Shown here one piece after another: positions 8,873 to 18,620 of a stretch of DNA of 64,000 nucleotides. Numbering within the stretch: the first letter of the stretch is position 1; each line of letters opens with the position of its first letter. This DNA is from Rhea pennata. Taxonomy: Eukaryota > Chordata > Aves > Rheiformes > Rheidae. The stretch covers positions 32,780,993 through 32,844,992 of the forward strand of contig NC_084668.1 of the NCBI RefSeq assembly GCF_028389875.1. The letters run 5' to 3'. Position numbers and translations under genes: made by a program. The notes below the pieces were generated by a model. The model saw nothing but the letters and a program-made list of their open reading frames with translations. It was not told where the DNA came from and did no database searches.

Positions 8873-11800
8873 GTGAGGCGCCGCCTTGCGCGCCCGCCCG
8901 CCTTGTGCGCGGGGCCGGGGTCGGGGCCGGGGCCGGAGCAGCGCGGGGCGGGCGGCCCGGCCGGCCTGGCCGTTGGGGCGGGGCCGCGGGCCTGGCCGCG
9001 CCGCGGGGCCCAGCGGCAGCTCCGCGCGGGGCCCGTGGCAGGGAGGCCTTGCCCGCGCCCAGGAGCGCCTTGGGGTCGCCGCGGCGGCGGGGCCGGGCGC
9101 GGCCGCCGGGGGGGGGGGCGCGGCCTTGCTCCGCGCTGCTTTTCCCCCGGGCCCGGAGAAAGCGCTTGGGGCCAACTCGGCACCGCTGCCCGCTCGGTTT
9201 TCCACAGGGCAAACGTCTCGCTTGTCCGAGCTCCCAGGCTTCGGTTCTGGACTGAGTCGTGTCACTTCCCGCCTGCCTCTGGGACAGAGCCATATCCATA
9301 GCGTGATCGCTTTCTGCCGCGGCGCCTTCTGGACGCCCGCAATATTGGCAGTATCGCAGAGCGTGCGTGCAAATAGTCTGTTATTAACTGAGGCGAAGAG
9401 CTCTCTTCCAGGTCTTAGGCTTCCTTAACGCACAGGGTGGTTTTTCTAATACGTGAAAATGTATTTACTCTTCTTGATATTAAAATACAAAATGCGTGAT
9501 CATCTTTATGAGCTCCCTGTGTGATCATACACACTGGCTTTAGTTAGCAGCTCTGTATCATCTCCTGCAAGGTAAAACTTGGTGTGTGCTTCTGGAGATG
9601 TAAGTCACCCTTCCCTTACGTAACCTGCGCTCCTCACAAAGGTGAACCTGGGCTGCTTTCAAACTGCTTCTCCTAATCGAAGTTGAATCACTTTATGTCT
9701 TGGTTTTCAAGGTCATTTTGTAGTGGTACATCTCAGATGTGGAAAATACTCTTTGCAGATTATTTCAGATATGAAATCATCTGTGAGACTTTTCCACAAG
9801 ATTTGTTTTGCTTTTGTGAAGACAGCCTGGTCAGAAACAAAGCAGCAAATGACACGGAATGTTGAAGGAAAATGCCATCATAATAAGTCTTTTCTCCTGT
9901 TAATTTTTGTCGTGCTGTTCAGAGGCAAAACAGCATTGTAAATCAGCTTGTCTATATATGTTTAATTTATACAATGTTCCATTTCCTTCATGACTTCTGC
10001 TTGATAAGTTTTGGATATTCTGAAAAATAGAGCAAGTTGGACATAAAACTGAAATAGGTAAAGTTATGAATAAGTCATAAAGTTCAGGTAGGTTGAGGAA
10101 TTTTTTTATCTTGATGATACACTACTTCATATATTCAAGATACTATAGTACAGCTCTTCAGTATGTAAGTACACTTAGTGATATTTAAACACTGGATATT
10201 CACTCTTTTCTGTCGAGATGAGTGTATTCTTTCAAGAACAGATTGCTAGCCTTTAGAGTTGAAAGATTTTTATTGAGTCATTCATTGTGTCTACTGAGAT
10301 GGCTGTGGGAGGCTGATGTATAATGTTTCTGGACAGTGAGAGGGAATAGCACTAAATGTTAGATGTGTAAAATGCACGGTAAGAAAATGCACGTCTGGGA
10401 TTATTCTGTTTTCACCATATGTGAATTACTGTAGAATATTGAAGTATAGCTAGCTTTGAGGCAAAACTTGATGAGGTTTTTATCATTAACTGTACTAAAC
10501 AGTGTGGGTTAGCAGAGCTGATGACCATCCAGTTAAGCAGGATACTGACCATACCAGGGAGCGTAGTAGCAAGTTAGGCTAGCGTTCTGTTATTTTATCT
10601 CAGTTTAGAGAAGATGTCTTCAGTGTATTACTGGAATATAGTGGGATTTTAAGCTTAATACCATGTGTATAATGGCACTCTAGAGCCTTTTGTCTTCCCA
10701 TTCTTACATGGTGGTGTAACACGTAAAATGGGCATTGTATGCAAAAACTTCATTTTAAAAATGCAGGTTACACGTAGGTGTTACAGGAAGATGACTGGGA
10801 ATGGTGATACTTAAAATACGCTAAGTCAAATAGAACTTTAACTTTCATTTCAAGATAAGACTATGACATTAGGAGTCTAAGTCCCATTTCACCCTGTTAC
10901 TACCAAGTTTGTGCGCTTCATGTTAAGGTGTAGTTTCCAGGAATTGTATGAACTATGTCTGCATCTATTTTCCCACACTTCTAAGCTTATTCCAAGTGGT
11001 GTGCTTGCTCTTCTTTATGTTAAATTGGTTTAAACTTTTTTTAACAGGATTTTTACAATTGGCCTGATGAATCCTTTGAAGAAATGGATAGCACACTAGC
11101 TGTTCAGCAGGTATTCTTATTTATAAGAAATGTTGTTTTTAAGAACAGTCTCCTGAGTTTTGTATTTTGGTAAGATACAGGACACAGAGCATGTTTTTTT
11201 CCTTCTTGCAGTACAGCTGCAGAAGAGTGAATTTTGTAAGTGCCCTACATAGATAAATAAATAAAAATACATAATTTTATTTGCAGAAATAACTGGAATT
11301 CCCATATCTGGTTTCAACAAATCGAGCTTAAGAAAATGGGATTGCCTGACTTTTTTGTTTTGTTTTGAGAAGGATATTACACAAAACATATAAAACTTAC
11401 CCGTTCTTTTATCTTTTCTAATTCAGGAAAGGCATTTTTCAGATCCTGTTTTCTTTACACTAGTTTTCTTACTGCCTCTTTTTTTTTTTTTAAAAAAAAG
11501 GTCCATCAATACTTTCTCTTGATTCTTATCACTCTTCTTCTGAAGTAAAGAAAAATTACTTTTTTCATCTTTGAGAAAGTAATTCTCAAAGATGCAGTGT
11601 CCTAAATGTATTGTTTTGCTATAATTACAGCAAGATCTAGAAAAAAAATTTTTTTTTGTTCTCCTCTTAGTATATCCAACAAAATATAAGGGCAGACTGT
11701 TCCAACATTGATAAAATCCTTGAACCTCCTGAAGGCCAGGATGAAGGTGTATGGAAGTATGAACATTTAAGGTAAAAATTTATCTTCTGCCAACATAGTT

Positions 11801-14800
11801 TACCGATTCAAAGTTTTGTTACTTGATAGTGAATCTTTTTGAACATGACAGATTAAAAGCAAGTTAAATAGAATTCAGTATTTTCACTATTAAATATTTT
11901 AAAACTTTGTGTTATTTTCTGAAGTTCCTGTTCCTTTAAAGGTTTATGATGCCCTCTGAATCTAGTGTTCTTGATATATATATATATATTTTTTAGAAAA
12001 AAAATTGTACTTCAAAAATTGTAGTAGTATGTTTTGGACATGAAAAAACAGCCTTGAATTTCCATTTTCCTAATTTCATCAGTTCCTTATCTCTGCTACC
12101 TGGAATGTCAGTTCCCTCCCTTTGGATTCTCCCTCGTGATTTTTCTGGAACTTACAAGAAAATAACTTTTAGTTGGGAAAGCTATAGTAGCAATGTCTTA
12201 CAGTTCTAAATGTAAGGAAACTTGTAACATTTTGTCCTTCTCTCATTTTGTTTTATGCGGTATAATATATATGTCCAGTCTAGGTAGTTTGTACCTGAAC
12301 ATATTTTTCAGGTTTAGTGTGGGTTTATAGCCTGTTAATTCACCTCTGCACTTCTGTTTTAATCCTTAATTTTCCTGGCATTCTTTTACTATCCTTGTAT
12401 CCTCATCTTTCTTATGAGCTTGTCTTTTAACTTACTCTTGAAAATATGTCTAATTAAGAATAGTTTTAACCTCCTCCTAGATTTATACATCCTGAATTTG
12501 CATCCTGTTGTGTTTTTCTTTCCTCTGGTCTAGAATAGTACCAATAAATACTGGAACTCCTCAAAGGAGAAACAAAAATGTTTATAAAATTGCAAAAGTA
12601 GTACATTTTAAGAATGCCCCCTGTCATTTTCACCCACTGAAAATCATCCTAGATTCACAGACTTCTCGCTAAGTATTTGTCACTTTTAGAAAATGCATTC
12701 AGATTTTCCTTGGAGAATGGAGGGGTGAGTTCTTTAAGTTAAAGAATGCATTTTCAGATACATTCTCATGAAAGTCAGCAGCATTTTCCTATCTTCTTTA
12801 TTGCATTTTATCTCAGTTCCTCCTTGATTAAAGAACGGTATTTCTAGAAGCTGTCTGTTGATGATTTGGTGGTGGGACTCCAGCCACTTAATTGATGTGG
12901 GGGAGATACATTTTAAAGGGATGGAATGATTGCAGCATTCCATTTCTAAGAAATGGATTTTCTTGAAGTGTTCTTTGAGTGTATTTTAATTTTTTTTACT
13001 CCTAGTTATATATATATATAACACACGTGTGTATATATACACACACGCACGCGTGCGCACATACACACACACATATATATAAAGCTTCCTATCTTAAGGA
13101 TGTTTAATGTATAAACACTCCTCCTAAATTATTGGTCAAACTCAGCTTCCACTTTCAGATAAGAAATACGTATTTTCTTCTGAATTAAAAAAATACACTG
13201 GTGTGACTTCTGTTTGTCAGCTTGTACTCTTTATATTGCGTTAATTCCTAGTATATTGCACGTATGTCTTTTCAAGTATCACATCAAGTGAAATTATTTT
13301 GATGGTATCCTTTAAATTATTTTTTTTCTGATATATTTTTTCCTCTTTACAAAAGTAATTTCTAAAAATGTTAGAGATCTAGGAAGATGATTGGAATGTG
13401 TAATCTTGTTTTGTATTAAGTGTTTCCAGTAGAAAAACAAATTGCTTGATTTTTGATGCTGCTGTGTTCAAATTTTTTTTAGACAATTCTGTCTTGAGCT
13501 CAATGGACTAGCTGTTAAGCTTCAGGTAATTCTTGATATTTTTATATTGGTATCAGAGAAGGGACTGTTCATGTTTTGTAAGATGTAGTGTCAGTTTACA
13601 CATCTTTCTTCTACATTTATACACATAGACTTAAGCTGTGGTTTCAGAAAAGAGGGTTTTTTTAGAGTTTTAGAAGACTTCTGGCAATTACTCTTTTCTG
13701 GTGGGGGAAGGGAGCAAGAAAATGATTTGAAAAGATCAGCTTGTTTTTTTGCTTTTGGGTGTTTTTCTTAACTGAACAATTGTTTTAACAGAGTGAATGT
13801 CACCCAGACACATGTACTCAGATGACAGCAACTGAACAATGGATTTTTCTTTGTGCAGCTCATAAAACTCCCAAAGAGGTATGGATGTATTCTGTAAAAC
13901 TGACCTCATGAGTCATAGGACTTTTAGTTTGCAGCTTGGTGTTTTATGGGGACAACATTATGGGCGACCTCTCGATTTAACGGAGAGTTTATGTGGATTA
14001 AGAATATCATTTCAAGCTTCCTTCTTTCTCATTCTGTGGTTGGTTTACAGAAGAGAGGGATGAGATACGAAAGAGCTGCTTTTTACAGCAGTACCAGAGA
14101 CTTTGCACAACACCTTTTTCTCCTCTTGTATTGAGACAGCTTGAAACTCAATGGGAAAAGGTTTTTGCTTAACTGAACGAAGGCATACGTGCTGAGAACG
14201 GGCTGTCCGCTTCAGCCATTGGCCTTTATCCATGGTGCTAGGCACATAAGCCTCACTCTGAACTGACTGCGCCTGCATGTTCTGAGGGAAGTTAGTCTGA
14301 AAAGGTAGTGGACCCCCAACCCCCCCCCTCCCCCCCTCCTCCCCCCCCCCCCCCCCCAAAAAAAAAATAAGAACAAGCAAACAGACAACACCCCCCCACA
14401 CACACACGCACCTACCTTTTCTCAAGTAACCAGCATGGTAACAGCAGTTTGCCTGGGTGTCATTACCTTACACTTTGCTTAGCTCTCCTATTCGAAGTAC
14501 TTGATGCATCATTTTTCTTGCCTTCAGAAGGGCTTTCTCTGTTGCTACTGGTTATGGTGATAGTGCAGTCCATCGTATCTTTGTACTTCACCTTCCAGAA
14601 TAAGGTGTCAGTTCTTAAACTTCTTTTTGTCCTGTAACCTTTTCCTTAAAGGATTCTAAGATGCCTTTATTTAGCTCTGAAGGGCAGCTTCCTTCCCAGT
14701 TCCTACTTTAACCCACTTTCCCCCAAATATATTGGCATGCAGTGTATCTAATTTACTTAGGTATATTGGAAACCTTGAGGCTGCTTTTCTTCATTCTGGT

Positions 14801-17800
14801 CCGTGGCTTTACGTGTCAAGAGCTGCAAGCAAGTAGATTGACCACTTTCTACCTATGCATTGTTCCCATTCAGAGAGAAGAGGAGGCAATACTGGTTATC
14901 CATGAACACATACCATTAAATCTCTTGGTTTGTGTTTTGGTAATGGCTATCATCAACTAATGGTCAGATAGTGTATTATGCAACCTTGAAAGACTGCTGC
15001 TGAAAATATGTAACTGTTAAGTCATCTTTAAACTGGGGAATGACAAAATATATGAATGTTCCTGCTCTCTGCCTGACCCAGTTCATCTTTACTTTCTTTT
15101 CTCTCTGTGTACCTGATTTCAGAGCCATGGGTTGGCTTAGCCATGCTGATGTTTTCATTTTTGTTTGTCAAGTAAAAAACCTTGATGTATTTAGATGCAG
15201 GAATTTTTTAAGTAAGTAATTTTTTTTGCTAGAGTGTTGATTTAGGCTATTAAAGTCTGGCAGCTTGATTATGTGGAAAACAAATGAACTGTAATGATTT
15301 GTCTCTCTCTTTTTTTTTTTTTTTTTTCCCAATGTTCTTCCAGTACAGTATCTTTTTTAAGGAGATGCATAAAATTCACTACTTGTGTGCATGATCATAT
15401 TTCCATAGTAACATTATTTTTTTTCCTGAAATAACTGATATGGCTTATAAAACAGAGAAGAGAAATGGCTCACTTACGGTGAAATGTAGTCAGACCTTCA
15501 GGGAAGCTATGTGAAACTTCTGGGAATAAAAATGGCTAGGGAATAAAAATGGCTAGGGAAGTTTAAAGGATTCTTATTTGCAGCCTTTGTGTATCAGGAA
15601 ACATAACTTGGAGGGTATTTCTTTAAGTAAGTTATATGATGATTTCAGGCATGCACTCATCTGTGTTTATTCTCTCTACTTTTGTAGTGTCCTGCTATAG
15701 ACTATACTAGACACACACTTGATGGAGCTGCATGTCTTCTGAATAGCAATAAATATTTCCCCAGCAGGTAAACCACTTTTTTTTTGGGGGGGGGGAGGGG
15801 AGAAAAGGAAGACAGGGGAATTGGTGTCACCTAAACACTTAAAAACACAAAAAAATGCATAAAACACTTTTCATAGAATCCTACAAAAATACTAGAAATC
15901 CTGCAGTACACAGCACTGTTGTTTCTACAGCTGTTTTCATTTTTAAGCCTAGGAAGAATTCCTGCTTGTTGATTTAGTTTGCCATTTACTGGAGCAGACA
16001 AGAGTGTTTTTTAGGTGGAAACAGAGTTTTGTTGTTTTGTTTTTCTAATATCAGTGTTACTAGGGGTTTTCCACTGGTGGAGCGCCAGTCTAAGTAACAG
16101 GAAAGCCTTTAGAGAGATGCAGTGACTCAAAGGACTTAAACATGACTCCACTGAAAAGCCTCCAGCAGCCAGTGCTGATCTAATGTGGGGTGCTAGCGAG
16201 CATAGAAGACAGAGTGCATTCAGCGGGTAGCCCACAAGTCAGACCATGGAAACGTAACTGGAAATGTCAAAATTGTGCTTCTCTGGGAATCCTGCCTTGG
16301 CAAGGAGGTACAGTTGGAAGTCTTTCTCCCTTCGCCCATCAATGCTGGAAACCAGAAATCCAGCCATTACCAGAGTAACTGATGATGTTTCTAAACTGCA
16401 GACAAGGCCTTTTTGTTGTCAGAATACAATTCTTAAATGTGCAGGATGCACCAACATTTTTATTATTCTTACAACAATAAGCAATTGCAGGCACAGATAC
16501 CTGCAACCTGCTAAATTTCTTGTATAATTACAGAGTATCGCTTAATAACCAGAATTTAAATTCATGTCAGTATGTATTTCAGTAGTCATTTCAGTAGATC
16601 AATAAAACAATGTTTTGTAACCTTTCTTCTGATGCTTACAGGGTAAGCATAAAGGAATCCTCTGTAGCCAAATTAGGATCAGTGTGCCGAAGGATTTATA
16701 GAATATTTTCACATGCTTATTTTCATCACCGGCAGATATTTGATGAATATGAAGTAAGTTTACTCTTTATTTCTCAACTCAATGCATTACCTGTTTTCTT
16801 TTAACATTACCAAAATACCCACGTCCAGGTGAAGTATTGGTTATCATAAATTACATTTTTTTTAAGAACTGAAATTCCATGTTGTAAATTATTTTGGCCT
16901 TAAAATTTAAGTTTTTTAAAAAAATATGTATTATTTATTTACTTTGCCTAGTTGATTGTGGTTTCTCTCATTTGAATAAATGGGCAGAATTTATGAGTTT
17001 TTATACCAGCAACTCTAATCTTGTCTAAAGATTCGTGGACATATTCAGCAATTGGTGTAGTTTGTACTGCTTATGTGTTTCCTGTTTGTGTATGTGTTGC
17101 TCAACAGTGTGTGTGTGTATATGTGTGTAGGTATGTGTATATATCTTTATATATAAAGTATATAAAGATAACATAATTGTAAAACAAAGTAATGGAGAAG
17201 CTAGTAGCATGTTGTGCACCTTTAGTAATTTCCAGCTTTTTTGACTGAAAAACAGAAATTAATAGAGAGACTATTAGGGGTATAGTTAGAAGTAAAAGGA
17301 AACTCTGTGGTAAATCCAGTTTAGAATGCTGGAAGAGCTATGAAAATAGTTTTATCGTAACTTAAACTCCCCTTTTAGATAGCGGATCAGGACTGCATTG
17401 ACACCTGAAAATATTCTTATCTAAGTGCTGTTAAACTGAGCTGTGACTTAAGCCGTACGCTTTAACTTCAGTAGGATTTTTTGTTTATTGCAGTAAATAC
17501 AAGCAAGCGGTAAAGGGGAGTATGTAAAGTAACACGACTTCACCATTTAAGTATTGCTACTTTCTTAAACTTGCAAGACTAACAAGGCAATTTGCGTATG
17601 AGTTGTTTTTTATTATGTTCTTTGTTGTTTAAAATATTCCTTCTGTGTATATTGTGCTTTTTTTCATCCCTTTTTTTAATCTCCAGAATGAAACCTTCTT
17701 GTGTCATCGGTTCACAAAATTTGTGATGAAGTATAATTTGATGTCCAAGGATAACCTGATTGTACCAATTTTGGAAGAAGAAGTGCAAAATTCAGTGGCA

Positions 17801-17818
17801 GGGGAGAGTGAGGCATGA
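8813..17818 (+). CDS. MOB4: MOB4 (phocein, MOB family member 4), complete, 8 coding exons
   Basis: MOB4 is a MOB-fold adaptor of the STRIPAK complex, where it contacts striatins and helps organise PP2A and MST-type kinases; it also associates with vesicle-trafficking proteins in the cytoplasm. Exons at 8813-8872, 11048-11110, 11671-11771, 13483-13525, 13792-13878, 15688-15767, 16642-16753 and 17687-17818 join in frame to 225 aa, the length of mammalian MOB4. The MOB zinc site is intact: Cys92 and Cys97 (SECHPDTC) in exon 5 with His169 and His174 (SHAYFHH) in exon 7. The start [20 protein letters not shown] is typical. The first ATG has A at -3 and G at +4, and a second in-frame ATG follows at 8819. 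All introns are GT-AG. Near-identity to the human protein (from memory) makes the call very secure. Confidence 0.98.
8873..11047 (+). other. MOB4: MOB4 intron 1
   Basis: 2.2 kb, phase 0. The first 400 bases are CpG island; the rest is AT-rich without a recognisable exon or repeat. The acceptor is ttttttaacag at 11037-11047. Confidence 0.95.
8911..8932 (+). promoter_or_regulatory. MOB4: G-quadruplex motif at the start of MOB4 intron 1
   Basis: Four GGGG runs at 8911-8914, 8917-8920, 8923-8926 and 8929-8932 are separated by 2-base loops (CC, TC, CC). They begin 39 bases after the exon 1 donor, on the RNA-like strand. Folding is predicted from the pattern only. Confidence 0.7.
11048..11110 (+). 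CDS. MOB4: MOB4 coding exon 2 (residues 21-41)
   Basis: 63 bp, 21 codons, phase 0 on both sides: [19 protein letters not shown] followed by QQ. Because it starts in phase 0 it is the exon onto which HSPE1-derived readthrough transcripts could splice in frame. Confidence 0.97.
11671..11771 (+). CDS. MOB4: MOB4 coding exon 3 (residues 42-74 and part of 75)
   Basis: 101 bp with acceptor ctcctcttag. It encodes [20 protein letters not shown] through GVWKYEHL, leaving two bases of Arg75 before the donor gtaaaa. Confidence 0.97.
11772..13482 (+). other. MOB4: MOB4 intron 3
   Basis: A 1.7 kb AT-rich intron holding a TA tract at about 11973-11988 and the alternating purine-pyrimidine repeat at 13007-13081. 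No exon is seen. Confidence 0.9.
13007..13081. repeat. TA/CA/CG alternating purine-pyrimidine microsatellite
   Basis: A (TA)7 block at 13007-13020 is followed by 61 bases (13021-13081) with strict purine-pyrimidine alternation, including acacacgtgtgt and gcacgcgtgc palindromes and CA runs. This composition is prone to Z-DNA and cruciform formation (inference from pattern). Confidence 0.9.
13483..13525 (+). CDS. MOB4: MOB4 coding exon 4 (residues 75-89)
   Basis: A short 43-bp exon. It completes Arg75 and encodes [14 protein letters not shown], then donor CAG|gtaatt. Confidence 0.97.
13792..13878 (+). CDS. MOB4: MOB4 coding exon 5 (residues 90-118), zinc cysteines
   Basis: 87 bp, 29 codons: [20 protein letters not shown] through AAHKTPKE. 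Cys92 and Cys97 are the two zinc-binding cysteines of the MOB fold. Intron 4 before it is only 266 bp. Confidence 0.97.
14313..14403. repeat. C-rich low-complexity tract (C5, C9, C7, C17), A10, and C7/CA tail
   Basis: C runs at 14313-14317, 14320-14328, 14330-14336 and 14341-14357 are followed by A10 (14358-14367), then a C7 plus CA repeat around 14391-14405. The complementary strand has four or more long G runs, fitting a G-quadruplex/i-motif pair. Confidence 0.9.
15310..15327. repeat. T18 homopolymer
   Basis: An uninterrupted run of T preceded by a short CT repeat, in MOB4 intron 5. Confidence 0.9.
15522..15555. repeat. 17-bp tandem duplication
   Basis: The unit GGGAATAAAAATGGCTA occurs twice in perfect tandem (15522-15538 and 15539-15555) within MOB4 intron 5. 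It contains AATAAA in each copy, but there is no sign of a transcript end. Confidence 0.9.
15688..15767 (+). CDS. MOB4: MOB4 coding exon 6 (residues 119-144 and part of 145)
   Basis: 80 bp: [20 protein letters not shown] then NKYFPS and two bases of Arg145. The donor AG|gtaaac is followed at 15777-15800 by T9G10AG4, a low-complexity run close to the 5' splice site. Confidence 0.97.
16642..16753 (+). CDS. MOB4: MOB4 coding exon 7 (residues 145-182), zinc histidines
   Basis: 112 bp: it completes Arg145, then [20 protein letters not shown] through IFDEYE. His169 and His174 complete the Cys2His2 zinc site with Cys92 and Cys97. The donor is GAA|gtaagt. Confidence 0.97.
16754..17686 (+). other. 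MOB4: MOB4 intron 7
   Basis: A 0.93 kb intron with a TG/TA microsatellite and a hairpin-forming inverted repeat at 17107-17170. No exon is seen. Confidence 0.9.
17107..17170. repeat. TG/TA microsatellite ending in an inverted repeat
   Basis: A GT/AT repeat runs from about 17107. TATCTTTATA (17142-17151) and its exact reverse complement TATAAAGATA (17161-17170) flank a 9-base loop. Confidence 0.85.
17687..17818 (+). CDS. MOB4: MOB4 terminal coding exon 8 (residues 183-225 and stop)
   Basis: 132 bp with acceptor ctccag. It encodes [20 protein letters not shown] and the acidic tail ending SVAGESEA, then TGA at 17816-17818. Confidence 0.97.
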   Translation, partial: NETFLCHRFTKFVMKYNLMSKDNLIVPILEEEVQNSVAGESEA

Positions 17819-18620
17819 TGGGAATGGTGGTACAGAAGCCTGTATTGAACACATACAAAACATTAATTATGTACTGTATATATCATTTTAGACACTTCAA
17901 TCACGTATCCTCATAGCTTTGTTTAGTGAAATCTTTTGTATGCTGTGTGCATTGCCTTTTAATATGGGAAATACTTTAAGTTATTCATGAGCTGTATATT
18001 CATCACTGTGGCACTCATGGTTTTTAAATAAAAATAGTAGTATCTGTTTATAATGCCTGTTAATAAAAGAATTTACAGTTCTCTAAAATTGCTGCTAAAC
18101 AATCATTGAATCACAATCCTGAATATATATCTGACTGGGTGGGGGAAAAGATTAAAATTTCACAGCAAGCCATTTCCTAATGCAGTAGCTGTATTAGCCT
18201 TAGTTCAGAGTTTATCACCTTACATAATTCTGCAGGAAGTTCCTTGCAATGTAGCTTATTCCTAATTTAGATTTTATTTTTTAAGAAGAGTGCTTTTATC
18301 TTGAAGATGTACTTTTGGATGTACATATTCCTGAATATGTATATCTAAACACTAATAGGAACTATAGTATTAGTAATACCAAAAGGATAACTTCACTATG
18401 CTATTGAACATATATTCTTGATACATGTCTGACATACTTTCTGAACTTTTTTATAAACAGTAGAGGTTTGTGTACATCAGAAAGGAATTCTGTCCTATTA
18501 TGGCCGAATTTCGTTCTGCTGTCCATAACTTCTTTAAAGAAAAAAGTCAATGGCTTATACCTGTGCATATGTATGGCAACTGCTTACAGATTATACCTCA
18601 AATAAATATTCATATAACAC
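17819..18620 (+). terminator. MOB4: MOB4 3' UTR with poly(A) signals
   Basis: AATAAA hexamers occur at 18027-18032, 18063-18068 and 18601-18606. The first two would give a UTR of about 230-270 bases, and the third an extended isoform. Which is used cannot be read from the sequence. Confidence 0.65.

Larger units (their letters stand above)
8250..9350 (+). promoter_or_regulatory. MOB4: CpG island and promoter of MOB4
   Basis: The region changes sharply from AT-rich to strongly GC- and CpG-rich and spans the MOB4 start codon and the beginning of intron 1. No TATA box is evident near the start. It contains the TCTCGCGAGA minisatellite (8480-8692), many GC boxes, and a GGGG quadruplex motif after exon 1. 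Long open frames on both strands here are a by-product of low stop-codon frequency in GC-rich DNA. The transcription start is not resolved; it should lie between the repeat array and the ATG at 8813. Confidence 0.9.
13879..15687 (+). other. MOB4: MOB4 intron 5
   Basis: A 1.8 kb intron. It contains the C-rich tract at 14313-14357, a T18 run at 15310-15327, and a 17-bp tandem duplication at 15522-15555. Open frames in it have no recognisable product. Confidence 0.9.

Noticed and set aside
9340..9400. A stretch (ttggcagtatcgcag) resembling the 5' part of U4 snRNA
   Set aside because: Only about ten bases match; the rest does not follow the U4 sequence or structure, and no snRNA promoter or 3' box is visible.
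8253..9428. Several open frames of 160-313 codons on both strands of the CpG island
   Set aside because: They overlap each other, are dominated by Arg, Pro, Gly and Ala from GC-rich repeats, and translate the 48-bp minisatellite. Only the 20-codon MOB4 exon 1 in this area is supported.
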